Origin: Cyclobacteriaceae bacterium
GTDB taxonomy: Bacteria > Bacteroidota > Bacteroidia > Cytophagales > Cyclobacteriaceae
Direction: 5' to 3'
DNA: 64,000 bases
NCBI GenBank assembly: GCA_020436165.1
Contig: JAGQYI010000029.1
Location: 202,732-266,731 of the forward strand
Shown here one piece after another: positions 54,383 through 63,649 of this stretch. The notes below the pieces were generated by a model. That model ran no database searches. It worked only from the letters and a program-made list of their open reading frames with translations, and was not told the origin of the DNA. The position numbers and the translations under genes are program-made. Each line of letters starts with the position of its first letter. Positions within the stretch are counted from its first letter, which is position 1.

Positions 54383-55828
54383 TTAATAATCTACAACCCA
54401 GGTATCCTTACTGCCTCCTCCTTGCGAGGAATTAACTACAATTGAACCTTTATTTAAAGCAACTCTCGTCAATGCTCCTGGAACTATCTTTAGTTCTTTT
54501 CCATACAAAATATACGGCCTCAAATCAACATGCCTTCCCTCAATAGTACTTTCTGTGATGGTTGGAACCCTGGAGAGGTTTATCATAGGCTGTGCAATAT
54601 AGTTTCTGGGGTTCTTTTTTATTAGTTGCACAAACTCTTGTTGCTGCTCCCTGGTAGATTTTGGCCCTACCAGCATACCATACCCCCCTGACGCATCTGT
54701 TTGTTTTACCACAAGTTGATCAATGTGCTCAAGTACATAATTCCTGTCATCCTGCTCTGCACAAATGTAGGTTTGAACATTAGGCAAAAGAGCTTCCTCT
54801 CCAAGATAATACTTTATAATTCTTGGGATATAGGCATAAACTGCCTTGTCATCTGCCACACCAGTTCCAGGTGCATTTACCAAAACAACATTTCCCTTTT
54901 TATAGGCATTAAATAAGCCTGGAGTTCCTAAAAGCGAATCTTTCTTGAACACCAAAGGATCGATAAAATCATCATCAACACGTCTGTAGATTACATCAAT
55001 TTGCTTGAGACCCTTGGTAGTAATCATGAATACTTTTTCGTCTTGCACAATAAGATCTCTGCCTTCAACCAGTTCAGCCCCCATTTGCTGAGCCAGGTAC
55101 GAATGCTCAAAATAAGCCGAATTATAAATACCGGGAGTTAATACGGCAATTGAAGGATTTGAAACACTTGAAAGCGATTCAAGCATGTCGCGAAGGTTAT
55201 GCGAATAATTGTAAACAGGTCGTACATTCAGTTTTTCAAAAAGCTCCGGGAAAGTACGTTTGAGTATCTCCCTGTTTTCAAGCATATACGACACACCTGA
55301 AGGGCATCGCAAATTGTCTTCCAGCACATAGAACTGCCCATCTTCTCCTCTTATAACATCAGAGCCTGTGATATGACACCAAACATCTTCAGGAGGATTT
55401 AACCCCTCACATTGTTTAAGAAATGCCGTACTTGACAGGACAAGTTCTTTAGGAATAACTTTATCTTTTAGTATTTTCTTTTCATGGTAGATATCATGGA
55501 TAAACATATTAAGAGCAATTATTCTTTGCTTTAACCCTTTATCAATAATATCCCAATCTTTGCCCGGGATGATTCTGGGAATAATATCCAAATGAAGAAT
55601 CCTTTCCACACCCTGGTTGTCGCTGTAAACGTTGAAAGTCATACCCAGGGTAAGCTGCGCCCTATCTGTTTCGTGCTGAAGCATGGTAAGCTTTTTCATG
55701 CCCATTTTTTTGAGCCTGTCCTGAAAAAGCTTGTAATGAGACCGGACCATTCCATCGTCTCCCATCATTTCATCATGGAATCCCTTTATTTCATATGATC
55801 CAAAATCCATTTTCAACGTAACTGACAT
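54383..55828 (-). CDS. Circularly permuted type 2 ATP-grasp ligase (DUF404/407)
   Basis: A 481-residue protein with the ATP-grasp elements in permuted order: DIIPRIIPGKDWDIIDKGLK, VLEDNLRCPSGVSYMLENRE, and the late VVKQTDASGGYGMLVG and GRHVDLRPYIL segments. Such enzymes are thought to form amide bonds using ATP. It is the first gene of the Anbu operon. Confidence 0.92.
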   Translation of the reverse strand: MSVTLKMDFGSYEIKGFHDEMMGDDGMVRSHYKLFQDRLKKMGMKKLTMLQHETDRAQLTLGMTFNVYSDNQGVERILHLDIIPRIIPGKDWDIIDKGLKQRIIALNMFIHDIYHEKKILKDKVIPKELVLSSTAFLKQCEGLNPPEDVWCHITGSDVIRGEDGQFYVLEDNLRCPSGVSYMLENREILKRTFPELFEKLNVRPVYNYSHNLRDMLESLSSVSNPSIAVLTPGIYNSAYFEHSYLAQQMGAELVEGRDLIVQDEKVFMITTKGLKQIDVIYRRVDDDFIDPLVFKKDSLLGTPGLFNAYKKGNVVLVNAPGTGVADDKAVYAYIPRIIKYYLGEEALLPNVQTYICAEQDDRNYVLEHIDQLVVKQTDASGGYGMLVGPKSTREQQQEFVQLIKKNPRNYIAQPMINLSRVPTITESTIEGRHVDLRPYILYGKELKIVPGALTRVALNKGSIVVNSSQGGGSKDTWVVDY

Positions 55829-56023
55829 AATTAGAAATTTGATGTCGTTTTATGTCTAATAATAAAAAATTAATTGAAAAACACCAGAAATTGATAGTAA
55901 AAAGAACTCTATGATTCTAAAAAACATATTATTTTCTGCAATAAGGGTTCTTTTTTTGACCCATATTACAAATAGAAGATATTTCTCTTAACACAATGGG
56001 TAGTTCCTAAGGTTGGCACAATA

Positions 56024-56056
56024 AAAAAGGCCGACATTAAAATTGACGGCCTTTTT
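56024..56056 (-). terminator. Intrinsic terminator, lipoprotein gene
   Basis: AAAAAGGCCG and CGGCCTTTTT form a perfect 10-bp stem around 13 bases, 18 bases after the stop of the lipoprotein gene on the minus strand. Because the stem has A- and T-tracts at both ends, it could also act from the other side. Confidence 0.8.
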
Positions 56057-56074
56057 ACGAAAACCAAATGAGCT

Positions 56075-56875
56075 TTAACAATCCACATCCATAAAATCAG
56101 AATCCCAGCAGTGGTAATCCACATCCTGAAAATAATAAGAATCCATGATATGTCCATTGCTTGTCTCAGCGTTCCATTCGATTGTCACATTGGCTTCATA
56201 AGCCGATAAATAAACTTTATACGTTCTATCAAAATCTGTTTCTGAAGAATGAGAATATTCAATATAGCTACCATATTCAGCTGAACCATCAAGTGTATAA
56301 GTAAACTTTATCGTTCCAATATCCTCTCCTTCTTTGGCCCAATCGATTCGAAGGTATTCAGTAGGATTATTGCCATTGTAATTCAAAAGCCAATAACCGG
56401 AGGTGCCATCAGCTTTCATTACTCCACTGTACCAAAGTGCATTCTGAAAACCACCTTGTTCGGATATATACATCTTCCACACTACCTCATTTCCTTGCAA
56501 CTGGCCTGTTAGCTCTGAGGTATATTTCTTGCCAACAAAATCGTAGGTGTAACTCCAAACCCATAAACCTCTATCTCTATCATAAGCAGGCTTTTCATTA
56601 ATAGCCACTTTAAACGCTGCCACTGGCAATGTTAAATTTGCGGTTAAAACAGTACTCCAAAAACCCACAACAGATGCAGCCCTCTCCCAGTTAGAAGCTG
56701 CATTAGTTCTGCCTCCAATATTCGTTCCATCAAAATAGGAAAAGTCTATTGTCATAGATGCAACAGGAGGCAATTCCGGGGCCACACCCGGATTCACTTC
56801 CTCATTAGTTGTACAGGCAGTCATCAATATACCTGTAGAGAACAATACAATTGTTAAAGATTTCAAAAATTTCAT
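56075..56875 (-). CDS. Lipoprotein of unknown function
   Basis: I use the ATG at 56875 (MKFLKSLTIV), which gives a signal peptide with lipobox MTAC (Cys19). The mature ~245 residues are beta-rich with many Trp and Tyr (VWSYTYDFVGKKYTSELTG) and repeated Ser/Thr-Tyr pairs. The C-terminus ends in DSDFMDVDC with acidic residues. I recognise no named family. It stands alone between the Anbu operon and a Lys-rich gene. Confidence 0.72.
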   Translation of the reverse strand: MKFLKSLTIVLFSTGILMTACTTNEEVNPGVAPELPPVASMTIDFSYFDGTNIGGRTNAASNWERAASVVGFWSTVLTANLTLPVAAFKVAINEKPAYDRDRGLWVWSYTYDFVGKKYTSELTGQLQGNEVVWKMYISEQGGFQNALWYSGVMKADGTSGYWLLNYNGNNPTEYLRIDWAKEGEDIGTIKFTYTLDGSAEYGSYIEYSHSSETDFDRTYKVYLSAYEANVTIEWNAETSNGHIMDSYYFQDVDYHCWDSDFMDVDC

Positions 56876-56981
56876 ATTACTAAAATTTGATTTTTTCTTC
56901 GTTGAATAGATATGCCAACCTTTCATCTTTAATTCATTTAGCTTAAGAGATTGTAACCCAACTTTTATGATAAGTGCATAA

Positions 56982-57009
56982 AAAAAGGGCTGGTAAGCCA
57001 GCCCTTTTT
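56982..57009 (-). terminator. Strong intrinsic terminator
   Basis: AAAAAGGGCTGG pairs perfectly over 12 bp with CCAGCCCTTTTT, loop TAAG. On the minus strand it lies 17 bases after the Lys/Ala-rich gene. Confidence 0.85.
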
Positions 57010-57026
57010 AATATGTTTTGAGAAAC

Positions 57027-57341
57027 TTATTCTTTCTCCTTTTTATCTTCTTTTTTAGCTGCAGGCTTTTTGGCAGGAGCTTTCTTTTCGGCTTTTGGCT
57101 TTTCTGCTTTAGCTGCTGCTTTTTCTTCTTTTACAGGTGCTTCAACCTCAGCTTCCATTTTCACTTCCTTTTCTTCAGCTTTTTTTGCTTTAGCAGGAGT
57201 AGCTTTAAATTCTTTTTTAAGCTCCTCAATATCAACGTTCTTGATTACTGGTTTTGTGCTTTCCAAAGCAATTTTTTGCAATCTCTTCTTCGCTCTGAGC
57301 TTATTTTTACGTGCTTTTCTTTTTAATCTTGTTACAGCCAT
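57027..57341 (-). CDS. Lys/Ala-rich basic protein
   Basis: A 104-residue protein. Residues 1-25 are strongly basic (RLKRKARKNKLRAKKRLQK), a middle part (about 30-48) is a conserved-looking KPVIKNVDIEELKKEF segment, and the last 55 residues are a low-complexity Ala/Lys/Glu/Pro tail resembling histone H1-like C-terminal tails. It could bind DNA or RNA, or ribosomes. It is transcribed away from hisS and ends at a strong terminator. The long frame on the opposite strand is a composition artefact. Confidence 0.72.
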   Translation of the reverse strand: MAVTRLKRKARKNKLRAKKRLQKIALESTKPVIKNVDIEELKKEFKATPAKAKKAEEKEVKMEAEVEAPVKEEKAAAKAEKPKAEKKAPAKKPAAKKEDKKEKE

Positions 57342-57474
57342 TGTGTATTATTCAAAATTTTGAGCTGCAAAGTTAGATGTTTTGAGCGAAAATAGAAATT
57401 TGGAGGACAAAAATTTGATTGAGCCATTTACTTTATTAAAACGTTGCTTCATAGCGTAATTCGTTTGAACCTCA

Positions 57475-57506
57475 TTGGTATATAATCATTAGCTATGCTT
57501 ACTTTG
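57475..57506 (+). promoter_or_regulatory. Candidate hisS promoter
   Basis: TTG at 57475-57477 and TTACTTTG at 57499-57506 are 21 bases apart; the second differs from TAnnTTTG at one position. The hisS ATG lies 29 bases further. Confidence 0.4.
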
Positions 57507-57535
57507 CAACAAGACCTAAAAGCAGACTATAAGGT

Positions 57536-58912
57536 ATGAGCAATCAAAAACCTTCACTACCAAAAGGAACACGCGACTTTGCCCCCAAAGTTGTTCACAA
57601 ACGAAATTACCTGATAAAAGTAATACGTAATGTTTTTGAAAAATTTGGTTTTCAACCTTTAGAGACCCCAACCATGGAAAACCTTTCGGTTTTAACCGGA
57701 AAGTATGGAGATGAAGGCGATCAACTTATATTCAAAGTTCTTAACTCGGGAGATTACCTCTCTAAAGCGAACTCAAATCTTGCAGAAATAACCTCACATC
57801 AGTTAACACCTCAAATTGCTGACAAGGGTTTGAGATATGATTTAACTGTTCCTTTTGCTCGTTTTGTTGTAATGAACAGGAACGAAATCACCTTTCCATT
57901 TAGGCGATATCAAATTCAGCCTGTTTGGAGAGCCGATAGGCCTCAGAAAGGCAGATACAGAGAATTTATGCAGTGCGATGCTGATGTGGTAGGTACCAGG
58001 TCACTTCTGTGTGAAGCAGAAATAATAATGATGCTTAACGAGATTATGTCTGCCCTGGGAATTGAAGGCTACGAAATTGTAGTAAATAGCCGTAAAATCC
58101 TTACCGGAATGGCTACGTACCTGGGTCATCCCGGAGAAGAATCAGCGCTTTGCGTAGCAATTGATAAATTAGATAAAATAGGAACAGACGGAGTCTTCAA
58201 AGAGCTTAAGGAAATTGGATATAAAAAACTGGAATTAAATAAGTTAGAACCAATTATCGAATTAACAGGAAGCAATAAAAACAAACTTGCAAAGCTTAGG
58301 GAGATATTTGGAACTAATGCCCCTGCACAAGCGGGTTTAGTGGAGCTCGAAGCCATGTTCTCGTTTGTAGAAAATATGAAAGGTATATTAGAAACTGTTA
58401 CTTTCGATCCTTCGCTTGCTCGAGGGCTCTCCTACTATACCGGGATAATCTTTGAGGTGAAAATGAAGGATGGAAGCATTGGAAGTATTTCCGGTGGAGG
58501 GCGATACGATAATCTTACAGGTGTTTTCGGTCTACCAGATGTATCAGGTGTTGGTATTTCGCTGGGTATAGATCGGGTTTATGATGTGATGGAAACAAGG
58601 AACTTGTTCCCTGAAGATATCACTTCCACAACAAAGGTTTTGATTACAAATTTCGGAAAGAATGAAGAAGCCTATGCTCTAGAACAATTAAACATATTGC
58701 GAAGCAACGGTGTTGCCGCAGAGCTCTATCCTGATGCTGCCAAATTGAAAAAGCAAATGAGCTATGCAAATAATTTGAATATACCTTTTGTGATCTTAAT
58801 TGGTTCTGATGAGGTAGCTAATAAAAACCTTACGCTCAAAAATATGAATACAGGAGAGCAAAGCACTTTATCAATTAGCGAAGTAGTAAAGAAGTTGGCG
58901 CAGAACAAATGA
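57536..58912 (+). CDS. hisS: Histidine-tRNA ligase
   Basis: A class II aminoacyl-tRNA synthetase charging tRNA-His. The N-terminus has PKGTRDF, the middle has the class II motif 2 region (FRRYQIQPVWRADRPQKGRYREFMQCDAD) and LARGLSYYTGIIFEV with GGGRYDNLTG, and the C-terminal ~95 residues are the anticodon-binding domain. Length 458. It overlaps hutH by 4 bases. Confidence 0.95.
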   Translation: MSNQKPSLPKGTRDFAPKVVHKRNYLIKVIRNVFEKFGFQPLETPTMENLSVLTGKYGDEGDQLIFKVLNSGDYLSKANSNLAEITSHQLTPQIADKGLRYDLTVPFARFVVMNRNEITFPFRRYQIQPVWRADRPQKGRYREFMQCDADVVGTRSLLCEAEIIMMLNEIMSALGIEGYEIVVNSRKILTGMATYLGHPGEESALCVAIDKLDKIGTDGVFKELKEIGYKKLELNKLEPIIELTGSNKNKLAKLREIFGTNAPAQAGLVELEAMFSFVENMKGILETVTFDPSLARGLSYYTGIIFEVKMKDGSIGSISGGGRYDNLTGVFGLPDVSGVGISLGIDRVYDVMETRNLFPEDITSTTKVLITNFGKNEEAYALEQLNILRSNGVAAELYPDAAKLKKQMSYANNLNIPFVILIGSDEVANKNLTLKNMNTGEQSTLSISEVVKKLAQNK

Positions 58913-60396
58913 CAGAGCATAATATTTCAACATCCCATCTTTCAATTGAGCAGGTTGAAAAAATCGTTTCTTCAAACACGAAATTGAAGCTTTCGAATGA
59001 AGCAAAAGCAAAAATTGAGGTTTGCAGGAGCTACTTGGATGAAAAGATTAAAGCAACTGACGAACCGGTTTATGGCATAAATACTGGCTTTGGATCACTT
59101 TATAAAGAGCGAATTGATAAAAAAGAGCTTGAAAAACTCCAGGAAAACATAATAAAATCTCATGCATGTGGTGCTGGTCAGCCGATACCTGCCCACATTG
59201 TCAAAATCATACTGCTATTAAAGGTTCAATCGCTAAGCTATGGCCATTCGGGAGTTCAGCTGAAAACAGTTGAGCGACTGATTGATTTTTACAACAACGA
59301 TATACTTCCTGTTGTATATGAGTATGGTTCTTTAGGTGCCTCAGGCGATCTTGCTCCTCTGGCTCACCTTTGCCTTCCTTTGATCGGTGAAGGTGAAGTA
59401 GAAATTAATGGCAAGGTGGTATCTGGTATGGCAATGCTGGAGCAAATGGGCTGGAAACCTATCCGGTTAATGGCAAAAGAAGGCCTTGCCTTGCTCAATG
59501 GAACACAGTTTATGGCTGCTTTTGGGGCATGGAACCTCATTGAAGCAAAGAAAATACTCAAGCTGTCAAATCTTATCGGTGCGCTTTCAATAGATGCTTT
59601 TGACGGACGAATTGAACCTTTTAATCCAAAAGTACATATAATACGGCCACAGCCCGGACAGGCCAAAGTTGCAGCTGAAGTATATTCTTACCTGGAAGGA
59701 AGTGAATTGATAAAGCAACACAAAGTGCATGTGCAGGACCCCTACTCTTTCCGTTGCATTCCTCAGGTGCATGGAGCAACCAGTGACGCCCTGGAGTATG
59801 TAGGAAAAGTTTTTACAAACGAAATTAATGGGGTTACCGATAACCCAAATGTTTTTCCCGAAGATGATTTGATCATTTCGGCAGGAAACTTTCACGGCCA
59901 GCCTCTTGCCCTTGCGCTGGACTTTATGGCGCTTGCTGTTGCTGAATTGGGCAATATTTCTGAACGAAGAACCTATCAATTAATATCAGGTTCCAGGGAC
60001 CTGCCCAATTACCTTGTGGCCAATCCGGGTATTAACTCAGGACTAATGATACCTCAATATACAGCAGCATCTATTGTAAGCCAGAATAAAAATCTGTGTC
60101 ATCCGGCTTCCGCGGATTCTATTGTCTCGTCTAACGGACAAGAAGATCATGTGAGCATGGGAGCCAATGCTGCAACCAAAGCATACAAGGTTATCAACAA
60201 CATTTATGAAATACTGGCTATTGAATTGATAACAGCAACCCAGGCGCTTGACCTTCGAAGGCCTTTAAAGTCTTCTGCCAGAATAGAAGATTTAGTGAGC
60301 AATTTCAGAAAAGTTGTACCGTTTATTGAAGAGGACCGCATTTTGCATAACGATATGGCAGCGGCCACAAATTTTCTTAAAACGTATCCCGGTTAA
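58909..60396 (+). CDS. hutH: Histidine ammonia-lyase
   Basis: A 495-residue MIO-type ammonia-lyase that converts histidine to urocanate. The Ala-Ser-Gly triad that forms the cofactor is in GSLGASGDLAPLAHL. Selectivity residues point to histidine: the SHACG segment (Ser-His as in known HutH, not the tyrosine- or phenylalanine-lyase forms) and NGQEDHVSMGA with the Gln-Glu-Asp of HAL. The other hut genes are not in this window. It overlaps hisS by 4 bases and the next gene by 1 base. Confidence 0.92.
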   Translation: MTEHNISTSHLSIEQVEKIVSSNTKLKLSNEAKAKIEVCRSYLDEKIKATDEPVYGINTGFGSLYKERIDKKELEKLQENIIKSHACGAGQPIPAHIVKIILLLKVQSLSYGHSGVQLKTVERLIDFYNNDILPVVYEYGSLGASGDLAPLAHLCLPLIGEGEVEINGKVVSGMAMLEQMGWKPIRLMAKEGLALLNGTQFMAAFGAWNLIEAKKILKLSNLIGALSIDAFDGRIEPFNPKVHIIRPQPGQAKVAAEVYSYLEGSELIKQHKVHVQDPYSFRCIPQVHGATSDALEYVGKVFTNEINGVTDNPNVFPEDDLIISAGNFHGQPLALALDFMALAVAELGNISERRTYQLISGSRDLPNYLVANPGINSGLMIPQYTAASIVSQNKNLCHPASADSIVSSNGQEDHVSMGANAATKAYKVINNIYEILAIELITATQALDLRRPLKSSARIEDLVSNFRKVVPFIEEDRILHNDMAAATNFLKTYPG

Positions 60397-62294
60397 TGTA
60401 TCGTAAAGCATTTGTGCTCAGTATAGTAGGAGTCTTCTTTTTTATGAAGCAGGCTTTTGCTCAATATCTTAGCATAAATGGTCAGTTTGAAGTTGATCAG
60501 GAATATGGTTGTCATGATCTAACTGTAACTATTACTAATATAGATCCTGGAACTGACCCAAGTGTTGTTGTCTTTCAATTTGACGGTTCTTCTTCTCCCC
60601 TTACTCAAAATCCTGTACATACCTATACTTCACCCGGCACCTTTTGGATTAATCAGTACATACAAGGTGCAACAGGGCAAAAAAAGGACAGTGTAATGGT
60701 TACTGTAGTTGCACCTGAGCTACCTGACACAGAATTGCTTACGTGCAACAACAACGAATTGCTGGTTCAAATATATGATACGTATTATGATGTTTACGAG
60801 ATTGATTATGGAGATGGAACTATAATTCAGGTTAATGCAGGAGATGTTGTTCCACCCTACACGTATGCCAGTTCAGTTTCAAGAAATGTAACAGTTACAG
60901 GACTGTTTACAACAGCTACAAACCGTTGCGGGGCAACAGCAACCTTGTTTTCACCTCTGGCAACAGTAGCACCGGCACAAATAGATTCCTTAGTAGCACT
61001 TAGCGACAATTCACTAAAATTAAATTACCAGTTACCACCTAATTCTGTAAATAAACTGGAAGTATCTGTGGGCAACAATAGCAATTACATACTATTCGAT
61101 AATTTAGATCAAAATACTACTATTGATACGCTGACTAATCTAAATATAACTCAAAACAACTATTGCTTCCGTATTGCTACATACGATGCGTGTAGCAATT
61201 TTAAATCGTACTCAAACGAAGTATGTTCCGTAAACCTTTTGTCGAGCGCTCAAAACAATCAAATTACTTTGAATTGGAATACCATCGATCTGGGAGCAGG
61301 ACAAACCACGAATCTTTCCAGAGACGGTAATGCGTTAGCCTCTTTTGCTGCTCCTTTTACTCAACATATTGACAGCACGGTTGTTTGTTTACATGAATAC
61401 TGCTATCAGGCAGATATACTCTATCCATCTGGGGCTGTTTCTCGCTCTCTAACAGCCTGCGAAACTGCCTTCTCAACCGATATTCCACCGGAAATTGAAA
61501 ATATCAGTTCAATCACGGGAGATGAAACAATTGACTGGACCTGGGAAATTCCGTCAGGAATAGTACCGGAAAGCTTTCAGTTCTTTAAGGTTGATAGCCA
61601 GGGAAACGTTATCTCCTCAGAAACAACAAGCAGCAATTCTGTGTCAACGACAAATAGCTCATTGGAAGTTATTCACTATGCTTCTGTGGAAATAAATGAT
61701 AATTGTGGTAATGTGTCATCCAAAAGCAGTATAGCTCCCAATCTGGTATTATTAGGAAGTGACGACCCAAATGGTGAAATACAACTTACATGGAACAGTT
61801 ATACCGGTTGGCTTGACGGAGTAGATGCGTATAGCGTAGTCATAAAAGATATCCAGGGTAATTTGGTGGATAGTGTAAATGTGGGACAAAGCACAACTTA
61901 TAGTTTGTCTTTGGAACAACAAACAGAACAAACATTATTGTTTACCGTTTGGGCTATTCCTATAAAAGCCAGCCTTTCATTTACGCGCTCCAATATGCTT
62001 ACTTTTGAACACCCTCCTATTATTGCAATTCCAAATAGTTTCACTCCGAATGGAGATGGCATCAATGACAACTTTATAATACAGGGTAAATTTATTTCAG
62101 AATTTGAAATGGAAATTTACGATCGTTGGGGTGAAGCGCTATTTCATACAACTGAAATGGAAAAAGGCTGGGATGGTAACACAAGCAAAGGGAAAAGACT
62201 ACCTGTTGGCAATTATGCATATTGGATTCGTATAAAAGATTTCAATGGCAATGACCATATACGAACCGGAAGCGTATTAATTTTGAAAAATTGA
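60396..62294 (+). CDS. Gliding-motility-associated C-terminal (T9SS type B) surface protein
   Basis: A 632-residue exported protein. The signal peptide ends at QAFAQ. A PKD-like domain is visible at about 45-110 (FDGSSSPLTQNPVHTYTSPGTF) and fibronectin-like beta units follow. The last ~85 residues are a type B T9SS sorting signal of the gliding motility-associated C-terminal domain type (SFTPNGDGINDNF, YDRWGEALFHT, GNYAYWIRIKD). It is probably secreted to and anchored at the cell surface. It starts at the last base of the hutH stop, which is unusual for such a gene. Confidence 0.9.
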   Translation: MYRKAFVLSIVGVFFFMKQAFAQYLSINGQFEVDQEYGCHDLTVTITNIDPGTDPSVVVFQFDGSSSPLTQNPVHTYTSPGTFWINQYIQGATGQKKDSVMVTVVAPELPDTELLTCNNNELLVQIYDTYYDVYEIDYGDGTIIQVNAGDVVPPYTYASSVSRNVTVTGLFTTATNRCGATATLFSPLATVAPAQIDSLVALSDNSLKLNYQLPPNSVNKLEVSVGNNSNYILFDNLDQNTTIDTLTNLNITQNNYCFRIATYDACSNFKSYSNEVCSVNLLSSAQNNQITLNWNTIDLGAGQTTNLSRDGNALASFAAPFTQHIDSTVVCLHEYCYQADILYPSGAVSRSLTACETAFSTDIPPEIENISSITGDETIDWTWEIPSGIVPESFQFFKVDSQGNVISSETTSSNSVSTTNSSLEVIHYASVEINDNCGNVSSKSSIAPNLVLLGSDDPNGEIQLTWNSYTGWLDGVDAYSVVIKDIQGNLVDSVNVGQSTTYSLSLEQQTEQTLLFTVWAIPIKASLSFTRSNMLTFEHPPIIAIPNSFTPNGDGINDNFIIQGKFISEFEMEIYDRWGEALFHTTEMEKGWDGNTSKGKRLPVGNYAYWIRIKDFNGNDHIRTGSVLILKN

Positions 62295-62324
62295 ATAAGT
62301 TCAACAAACTCAAGTAAAAAATTA

Positions 62325-62660
62325 ATGTTTGATATGATGAAAATGCTTGGCAAGGTAAAGGAAGTCCAGGCGAAGGTTAAAGAAGTACAGGAGAAATTAG
62401 GCAATTTAACTACTGAAGGAGAAGCAGGTGCTGGTATGGTAAAGGCTGTTGTGAATGGAAAAAAGGAACTGGTTGATCTGGTGATTGACGATAGTCTTTA
62501 CACTCCGGAAGATAAAGACATGCTAAAGGACCTAATTGTTGCTGCTACAAATATTGCCATGGAAAAAGCAGACGCTCTGGCAAAGGAAGAAATGAGAAAA
62601 GCTACGGAAGGAATGATGCCCAATATTCCGGGTCTTGATCTCTCCGGCATGATGCAATGA
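62325..62660 (+). CDS. ybaB: YbaB/EbfC nucleoid-associated protein
   Basis: A 111-residue dimeric DNA-binding protein. The pattern (MFDMMKMLGKVKEVQAKVKEVQEKL, a central beta region VKAVVNGKKELVDLVID, and a long C-terminal helix) matches YbaB/EbfC. It is one of the few conserved nucleoid proteins of Bacteroidota. It overlaps the glycosyltransferase gene by 4 bases. Confidence 0.93.
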   Translation: MFDMMKMLGKVKEVQAKVKEVQEKLGNLTTEGEAGAGMVKAVVNGKKELVDLVIDDSLYTPEDKDMLKDLIVAATNIAMEKADALAKEEMRKATEGMMPNIPGLDLSGMMQ

Positions 62661-63649
62661 CAAGCACAGCTATTGCCATTCTAAATTACAATGGAGAAGA
62701 ATACCTGAAAAAGTTTCTCCCTACGCTCATTACTAACAGTAACGGGTTTCCAATTTATGTAGGTGATAATGCCTCTGAGGACAATTCTTTGCAAACCTTA
62801 AAAACAGAATTTCCAACTGTACTATGCGTAGAACTGGAAAGCAATTATGGTTACAGTGAAGGATACAATAGGTTAATAAAGCATATAAAGGAAGACTACA
62901 TTGTTTTAGTCAACTCTGATGTAGAGGTAACAAACAACTGGCTCTCTCCTCTTATTGAAAATCTGAAAAAAGAGAATGTTGCTGCTGTTCAGCCTAAGAT
63001 CAAATCGTATAAAAACAAAAAGTACTTTGAATACGCAGGAGCCGCAGGAGGATATGTAGATAAATTTGGATACCCCTTTTGCCGCGGAAGACTATTTGAT
63101 ACGCTTGAAATAGACGCAGGCCAGTATGATAATGAAACTGAAATAAGCTGGGCAAGTGGTGCCTGTTTTGCCATTCAAAAGAGTGTATTTGAAGAAGTTG
63201 GCGGCTTCGATGGCGATTTTTTTGCCCACATGGAAGAAATTGATCTTTGCTGGAGATTGAAAAGTCTGGGTTACAAAATTCAATATATTCCGGATTCGAC
63301 CGTATACCATGTTGGGGGTGGAACCTTAAACTATTCCTCTCCATTTAAAACCTATCTCAACTACAGAAACGGCTTGTACATGCTCTTAAAAAATATTCCA
63401 GGATCGCAACTCAATCGAACAATAGTAATTAGAGTTCTTTTAGATTGGCTAAGCGCTGGATTCAATCTGCTTTCAGGTAAGTGGAAGCTGATAATTCCCA
63501 TTTTCAAAGCACATTGGCATGTACTAAAACACAGAACTGAATTCCTATCGAAAAGAACAAATGTTGAAAGAGAGGATAATTTCAGAAAACCATACTCAAT
63601 CGTATGGAAGTATTTTTTTAGAAGGGTTCGTCAATTCAGCGATCTTTAA
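62657..63649 (+). CDS. Family 2 glycosyltransferase
   Basis: A 330-residue GT-A enzyme. The N-terminus is a GT2 pattern (IAILNYNGEEYLKKFLPTL; GDNASEDNS), with the metal/nucleotide region VNSDVEVT, SWASGACFAIQK and the base-containing HMEEIDLCWR. It resembles rhamnosyl- or other sugar transferases of surface polysaccharide synthesis. Acceptor unknown. The stop shares TTAA with the convergent PspC gene. Confidence 0.9.
   Translation: MTSTAIAILNYNGEEYLKKFLPTLITNSNGFPIYVGDNASEDNSLQTLKTEFPTVLCVELESNYGYSEGYNRLIKHIKEDYIVLVNSDVEVTNNWLSPLIENLKKENVAAVQPKIKSYKNKKYFEYAGAAGGYVDKFGYPFCRGRLFDTLEIDAGQYDNETEISWASGACFAIQKSVFEEVGGFDGDFFAHMEEIDLCWRLKSLGYKIQYIPDSTVYHVGGGTLNYSSPFKTYLNYRNGLYMLLKNIPGSQLNRTIVIRVLLDWLSAGFNLLSGKWKLIIPIFKAHWHVLKHRTEFLSKRTNVEREDNFRKPYSIVWKYFFRRVRQFSDL

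Noticed and set aside
57018..57326. Long plus-strand Phe/Ser-rich frame opposite the Lys/Ala-rich gene
   Set aside because: It is the mirror of Lys/Ala/Glu codons; the basic protein on the minus strand has a sensible start and a terminator.
58909..60396. Tyrosine ammonia-lyase of a flexirubin pathway
   Set aside because: The selectivity segments (SHACG, QEDHVSMGA) match histidine lyases, and no flexirubin genes are nearby.
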